A DNA stretch of 64,000 bases from Favolaschia claudopus (taxonomy: Eukaryota > Basidiomycota > Agaricomycetes > Agaricales > Mycenaceae). The stretch lies in the NCBI GenBank assembly GCA_037176885.1, contig JAWWNJ010000085.1:124001-188000 (forward strand), in the 5' to 3' direction. The translations under genes and the position numbers were made by a program. This document shows, in pieces, positions 57,888 to 64,000 of this stretch. Each line of letters begins with the position of its first letter. Position 1 is the first letter of the stretch. The notes under the pieces were generated by a model. It was not told the DNA's origin. It searched no databases and was given only the letters and a program-made list of their open reading frames with translations.

Positions 57888-58837
57888 TCAGTAGTCCCAG
57901 CCGACCGTCGAGCGCTCCATCGAGGTGGGGAACGCGAGTTTCTTGCGATTAGGGCTGAGGTTGGAACCCGAAGGTGAGGAGTTGAAGTGAGGCACCCAAA
58001 TGGCTGCTTGCGTGGCCCAGTACGTGGCCAACCCCTCGTTATTCGTTAACGCGTAGTCGTTTTGAAGATAGGATGACGCGTCCGGATACGACGCTTTGCG
58101 GTCCTGATCTACAACCATTACTAAGGCCCCCTCCCCATCCTCCGTCTCGCCTTTGAGATCCATCACGACGTCCATCATCGAGCGCGAGCGCCCCAGCGCA
58201 ATAGCTTCAAGTTGTACGTGCTCTTTGGCGCGTGTTAGCAAGAGACGAGCACGGGATGACGCAGACGCGTTGCTCTCGTCGCCAGCCGTCGCCGACGAAT
58301 GTCCTGACCCTGAAGACTCTACGCTCCTTGTCGACACAGCGCTGCGTTCCCGTCCTTTCTCTTTCGGAGCCGATGTAGCTGCGTCATGTTCGAACCCCAA
58401 CCCTACTTCGAGACCGCGTTTCTTGGGCCGCGACTGCCTAACGAGGGGACTCGAGCGAGACTGCTGCCGAGCGCTGCTGGATCGCTGGCGAATGGGAGTA
58501 GAGGTGGGTGTGGCGTATACGTCGTACGATTTTTCGGCCGATCCGGAGGGTGTTGCGGACTTGGGGATGCCCCGCTGACTGCTTCGGCGCTGAGAAACAG
58601 TAGCAGATCCGGGTGAGCTACGTGCACTAGTCGGGGTCCTACTTCTGGAATAAGAAAACGCCGCTAATTAACAAAACTGCTTTGCGCGACCAATGACAAG
58701 TAGCGATAGGAGTTAGCCACGTACCCTCGACCCCGCGTAAGCTTCGCTTTCGAAGTCTGCTTCTTTTTTGACTGCGCATTGGATTTAGAACTTGGCGTTC
58801 CGGCGGCGTCAGGATTCAGAATGATATGAATGTCCAT
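57888..58837 (-). CDS. Basic Ser-rich protein of unknown function
   Basis: Two exons. The start at 58,837 gives MDIHIILNPDAAGTP, then a Lys-rich patch (SKKKQTSKAKLTRGRG) ending at an intron from about 58,725 to 58,648. The second exon begins SRTPTSARSSPGSA and runs to the stop at 57,888. It has a basic RPKKRG motif, a helical segment (ARLLLTRAKEHVQLEAIALG) and an aromatic C-terminus (YWATQAAIWVPHFN). The Ser/Arg/Pro-rich sequence with basic clusters suggests a nuclear protein. I do not recognise a family. Confidence 0.65.
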
Positions 58838-59064
58838 GGATATGAATGAGTGGGTACGATGGGAAAGAGTTGGGTGGGTGACTATCCTGTGTGAGACCCA
58901 AGCGGGGAGACATGTCGAAGGTGCTTGAGACCCAGCCAAAGTCTCAGAGAATAGGGGTGTCAGCCACTGTCCATTTCGGGTAGATTCAGGCGAAGAAGCC
59001 AAAGCTTGTCATAGCAGATATAGCCGAGGGCCCCGTCGACTGGAAGGAAGAGTTGAGAATGTAA

Positions 59065-59325
59065 TCAGACAATTCGCACCCGAGGGTTGGGCGCTTCGGT
59101 GAAGAGACGAGCATCGGCGCCAGCGTCGACTACCCATTGTCTTGCTGTAAAAACTGCTTCCGCGGACTGCGAAAAAAAATCAGTCAAGGGAACCAAATTG
59201 GGGTGACAATCGAATGATTACAATGGAAGTTCACCGCTTCAAACAATGGAGATAATTATCTGGGTCAGGCTCGCCATCCTGGGAAGGCAAGTTGAAGCTC
59301 TGTAAAATATCGACTGTTTTAGCAT
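59065..59325 (-). CDS. Possible small unrecognised gene
   Basis: A 102-bp exon (59,166-59,065) after a T-rich acceptor encodes SAEAVFTARQWVVDAGADAR and a short tail ending PRVRIV. Its base use looks coding. It joins in frame to an upstream exon (59,325-59,245) with ATGs at 59,325 and 59,277, giving 44-60 codons, but only with a weak GTTTGA donor. The other donor here shifts the frame. It could also be the last exon of a gene whose start I missed. Confidence 0.35.
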
Positions 59326-59522
59326 AGCTGCGGTTTTCTAGACGACAATGAGAGAAACGAGGACTCCACTGCGCAACTCAGTTGAAATAAAAGCGAAATA
59401 GTCGAGCTCAGTCCAAATGCTGGAGGTAAACTTGTGACGTCACACACATCTCTTTTCAGATTCGCCTTTTCGGGACTCGATATCACGTTGCAGCGTCTGT
59501 TTATTATTAGGGTACAACGAAT

Positions 59523-60537
<1,015 letters not shown>

Positions 60538-60659
60538 GGCCGGAGCACTGCGGCAGCCAGCAGTAAACGGGAAACTTGAGGTGGTCACACTGTGACACTC
60601 GTCACCGTTCCGTCCCGTTCTCCAATCAACAATCGCGAATTGAAAAATTTGGCTCGACG

Positions 60660-61197
60660 ATGGCTTCGACGGCGGCTACGAAGGCGAAGGGTAAGCCTCA
60701 GCCACTGACAGACCAGGGTGAGTAGCGTTGGCCGTCTGTGGGCCCGGAATCTCTGTTGAATCACCTTAGCCAGAGATATCCCAAAATTATCAGCGGATGC
60801 AAAATGAACTCCAGGGTTTGGCTGGCAAGATCGGCGAGCTGGACCAGGAATCTGACGAGCATAGGTAGGAGAAACGCGTTGATTGACTCGCGTTCCGTTC
60901 TCATAATACTCAGTCTTGTGCTCACAACATTGAATGAGGCGCTGGCCGATGATCCAGATCGTAAATGTTTTCGTCTTATTGGCGGCGTCCTTGTAGAACG
61001 AACCGTCAAAGACGTCGTGCCTACACTTCGATCCAATCGGGACAACGTACGCGTTCCTAACCCATGATTTTCTGCTCTCTCATTCTGCGCAGATTAGCAA
61101 ATTGGTGGCGAATTTAACGGAGCAGTACAAGACAAAGGAAGAAGATTTTGATTCCTTCAAACGCGAATATAACATTCGACCTGCAGCTCGGAGCTGA
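60660..61197 (+). CDS. PFD2: Prefoldin subunit 2
   Basis: Prefoldin is a six-subunit chaperone that hands unfolded actin and tubulin to the CCT chaperonin. Start at 60,660 ([12 protein letters not shown]). After the first intron comes the beta-type coiled coil [20 protein letters not shown], then [10 protein letters not shown]. After the second intron [20 protein letters not shown] and the [16 protein letters not shown] hairpin region, then after a third the second helix ([19 protein letters not shown]). Stop at 61,197. Length of about 120 residues fits the family. Divergent from NDUFS8, with 122 bp between the start codons. Confidence 0.9.
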
Positions 61198-62343
61198 AGT
61201 CGCGTAGCAACCCGATCTGCTGGTCAGCTTCTTCAAGCTGGCTTTTGGGACCCTTGTACGACCAATCTGTACCTCTCAATGATATTTTGACAACCTCTCG
61301 CGCCCAAAATCATTGCAAGACTGCGTCCGAAACTCGACGCAAGTTCCTATGAACATCACAATTGTAGCGGGCTTCCTGTTCAACGCCTCTTGGTCGACAC
61401 CAGAGGCGCGATCTCGTTCCTCAGAACATAAGTATACAAATCGGCGCATCCGCCTCGCATAATCCACTGTATCACGCTATTACGCTGCCTCACAATTCGA
61501 AGATGTCATCGATGAACGCGGCAGTGAACTGCTTACTCCCAAACCCCCGCATTCAAACGAGGCGGCGCAGTAAAACCTCGTGGGTAACGCGCTTCTCAGT
61601 TGCTCCCGACACGTCGCATCCCCCCTCAACCAGGACTTGGAAGCGTACAGCCATCTCAACATCCGGAAGTTGCAATATATAACGATAACTCGACACGAGA
61701 TATGGAGGGTAGATGGACTCTGCCAAACGGACCAGCGTCGCACATGAATGGTATGGGAACATCAAGTTACACTCGACGAGCTCGACACTCCGAAGCAAAC
61801 CAACTGTCATGTCGCAAAACGCAAAAACCCAGCTCTGTTTTCCTTCCATCTCTTATGCTTAAACTGCGGATTGCTTTTTGCGAAGTGGGCCAAATGCAAA
61901 TGCATTCCTCCTCCTTGGCGCCCTAGAGTCGTAAAAACGGTTAAACACAGTAACAGCTCAACGGACACGCAATATCGAGGCTCCTAATGCCCTTCATTGA
62001 ACGTGTCGAAAGATAATCGCTTCGCGTCGACTAACCAATCCGCATTTCGCCGTTCTCGACCGACAGTACCTAATCGAACGCGGTCACGTATCTCTAATCA
62101 TTTCTGTAAACCCTCTTGAATCGCGCCCCACCTGTATCAGTTGCAGATTGTACGCGTATAAGTCACTTTTATTGTCATTTTCCTCGACCTCCTTGTCCTT
62201 GTCTTGGCGGTTTCGAAAATATTAGACCGGTGATCCGGTCGCGGCACGCGTTGACCGTCTTGTAAAGTTGCTCTCTCCCTCCACCATCTGGCTATTGTAC
62301 CAGGCTCGCTGCTGCTCGCACCCCACGTTCCTTCTCTCGCTTC
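61198..62343. other. 1.1-kb stretch without a convincing gene
   Basis: A minus-strand frame at 61,553-61,849 (98 codons from an ATG) and an overlapping one at 61,480-61,743 compete in different frames, with no clear introns or family. No tRNA seen. Confidence 0.45.
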
Positions 62344-63068
62344 ATGATTACCACACTTCTCTTCCTGGTCCTCACCACCGTCGTCAGCTCTCTGGCGACG
62401 CAAAATACCCGACCCTTGTCCTCCAGAAGCACCCACGCGCACGTCGCAAAGGCCCTAAGCTTGCCCGCACTGTCCCAATCCAGGATCGACAAATTCCTCG
62501 ACGCCCACAACATCGTTCGCGCGGCGCACGGCGCAGTCGACTTGGTTTGGAACGAAACTCTCGCGGACGCGGCCCAGACTTGGGCCAAGACCTGCCAGGT
62601 CAAACACTCGGACGGCACGCTCCTTGATACCCCCTACGGCGAAAACATCGTCGCCGCTACGGGCCTCTTCGGAATTGCAACGGCCATGGGCCAATTTATC
62701 TTGGATAAATGTCCGTCGCGATGACCTCATATTTTTTGACGCGTACGCTGATTGCGACCCAGCTGAATACAACCCCGAAAACCCGACATACAACCATTTC
62801 ACGCAGGTGGTGTGGAAATCTACAACGCAGCTCGGTAAGTCGCGTCGTGGTTGTCTCTCAGAGTGTAAAAGTTCGAAACGTATTGCAGGTTGCTCAGTAG
62901 CACGCTGCGGGGACATATGGAGCGCCAATCTTGGACCCGCTTCATACTATGTCTGCCTGTACGAACCCGCTGGCAATGTCGTCGGCGAAGCACTGTGAGT
63001 ACTGTTTTCAAGCACTGCGGTGGATTAATGACACTGACTTGTCATGCAGCGCGAATGTCCAGGTCTAA
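62344..63068 (+). CDS. Secreted CAP/PR-1-family protein
   Basis: Four exons (62,344-62,710, 62,763-62,834, 62,889-62,994, 63,050-63,068) sum to 564 nt, 187 codons plus stop. A signal peptide (MITTLLFLVLTTVVSSLA) is followed by the CAP domain. Its landmarks are FLDAHNIVRAAHG, LVWNETLADAAQTWA, HSDGTLLDTPYGEN, NPENPTYNHFTQVVW and YYVCLYEPAGNV, including the His/Glu/His cavity residues. Fungal members such as Pry1 bind sterols outside the cell. The first intron donor (GTCCGT at 62,711) was chosen because it joins the frame; reading through it ends after eight codons. Confidence 0.88.
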
Positions 63069-63246
63069 TCCCAATCTAATCCACTTACCGTCTAGCCAAG
63101 AGCTTTTCAGTCTTACATCCACCGCGCGCTAGTCTGCCCCGTCGGATGTTGTTCATTCTTTCCCTCGGGTGTTTGACACGCTTCGAGACCTTGCATGTGC
63201 ATTCCAGTCGCTTTGCTCTCTTCATCAGCTAGAACTGCAATTGAAA
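63069..63246. other. Convergent 3' flanks
   Basis: Short stretch between the CAP gene and the possible small minus-strand gene. Nothing recognised. Confidence 0.4.
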
Positions 63247-63665
63247 TCAAGTCGTCGTATCATCATCTGTTGCAATGTATACCTCATCTAAATCCCGCTC
63301 GATTGGATCCTTGACGCTGTTTTGGGTGTGCGGCGTGCGCATCTCAAGTTGCAACGCGAAGTCTACTTTCTTTTCGTTTTCCTCGCTCTGCTCCTCCTCT
63401 GCGTTGACTGTTGACACAGTACGTATAATTGATGCGCAGCATTTTGGGTCAACGCCAGCTGTAGCGGTATGCCCTTGACTTCGTGAACTTCGTGCTTTTA
63501 CTTGAGTAGTTCAGGCCAGGTTCAAGAGCACTTGGAATCAGAGTGACGTATTTGGACGAATAAAACGGGTCGGCGGATACAGCGGAAGATCCTGATTTGC
63601 ATCACCGACGTGATTACCTCGTCGGAGTCAAAGTTCCCGCCAGCTTGCTCTACGGTGGATTTCAT
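63247..63665 (-). CDS. Possible small acidic protein
   Basis: A minus-strand frame open from about 63,510 to the stop at 63,247 has coding-like base use: EEEQSEENEKKVDFALQLE and DPIERDLDEVYIATDDDT. An ATG at 63,665 opens MKSTVEQAGGNFDSDE before a GTAATC donor. I could not find splice sites that join both parts in frame, so the 5' half is uncertain. No family recognised. Confidence 0.35.
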
Positions 63666-63917
63666 GCCTGAATCACTCCTTGTCCACCTGCTCTAAATCC
63701 CCAATCTGCTGTACGCTTTGCGAAACACCGGCGAATCTATGTAGGAGACACCCGATCGCAATCGCCCAATTGGGCGCGACTTTTGATGGCTGATGTGCGG
63801 ACTCCGCTCCTTTTCAATTAGCTGCTCGGCAATTTCTTCGTGGCTCGATTGGTTAAAAGGGCAGCTCAACACCCACTGGTCCGCATCGTTCCCGTTCGCA
63901 ACTTGTTCTCAACACCC

Positions 63918-64000
63918 ATGTTCTCGTTCACTCCGCTTCTTTTGTTCTCCACGCTCTTTTATGGCTCTGCTCATGCTACTACCGCGCACAAAACCGATAG
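63918..64000 (+). CDS. First exon of a secreted protein (cut by the window)
   Basis: The ATG at 63,918 opens MFSFTPLLLFSTLFYGSAHA, a signal peptide with a plausible cleavage site after AHA, then TTAHKTD, and reaches the window end without a stop. The CT-rich leader just upstream (63,880-63,915) suits a transcription start. It could be a second CAP-family gene in tandem, but nothing beyond the signal peptide is visible. Confidence 0.55.
   Translation, partial: MFSFTPLLLFSTLFYGSAHATTAHKTD

Noticed and set aside
61553..61849. 98-codon minus-strand frame upstream of the CAP gene
   Set aside because: It starts with ATG and reads smoothly, but another frame overlaps it on the same strand, there are no clear introns and I recognise no family. 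Left as a possible gene only in the description of the gap.

Overview
The window looks like genomic DNA of a mushroom-forming basidiomycete (Agaricomycetes). Almost every gene is broken by many 45-65 nt introns (GTRNGT donor, CTRAC/CTGAC branch point, YAG acceptor). The gene set includes a VelB-type velvet regulator, a two-box HMG protein resembling the mushroom exp1 family, F-box proteins with an N-terminal coiled coil, a CAP/PR-1 secreted protein, and nuclear genes for mitochondrial proteins (AFG1, MCC beta, complex I, PPR).

Region 1 (1-28,523) is a head-to-tail array of a 9,988-9,989 bp unit: one partial copy (1-8,546) and two full copies (8,547-18,535 and 18,536-28,523), nearly identical apart from scattered homopolymer indels. 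The unit is not rDNA and I see no transposase, reverse transcriptase or polymerase in it. Each unit carries: (a) a 102-bp compound palindrome with a TATA box in each arm, which acts as a symmetric divergent promoter and can also be drawn as a T-shaped three-way junction; (b) a leftward spliced transcript with a repeated hairpin motif in its exons; (c) a second divergent promoter; (d) a rightward TATA-driven transcript with about 21 very short introns and no continuous reading frame that I could assemble; (e) a further rightward TATA-driven spliced transcript; (f) an AFG1 ATPase gene on the minus strand. In the first two units AFG1 lacks its first 22 codons and is fused to a 43-bp fragment of a PPR gene. 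Only the edge copy (26,701-28,590) is a complete 509-codon gene.

Region 2 (28,524-64,000) is ordinary single-copy genome. In order: an unrecognised acidic protein with a duplicated 70-residue domain (+); a DUF1772 membrane protein (-); methylcrotonoyl-CoA carboxylase beta (-); two tandem F-box paralogues (-), the first with two homopolymer frameshifts; an ArfGAP (-) divergent from velB (+); a long PPR protein (-), whose sequence supplied the fragment seen in the array; a GNAT acetyltransferase (+); a two-HMG-box regulator (-); complex I subunit NDUFA13 (-); an INO80-subunit-F-like protein (+); a basic Ser-rich protein (-); complex I subunit NDUFS8 (-); prefoldin subunit 2 (+); a CAP/PR-1 secreted protein (+); and the first exon of another secreted protein (+).

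The main unexplained object is the array. It is a tandemly amplified cassette of intron-dense, apparently non-coding, TATA-promoted transcripts, ordered around a T-foldable palindrome and terminated by a captured mitochondrial ATPase gene. All statements about transcription, splicing and function come from sequence signals only.
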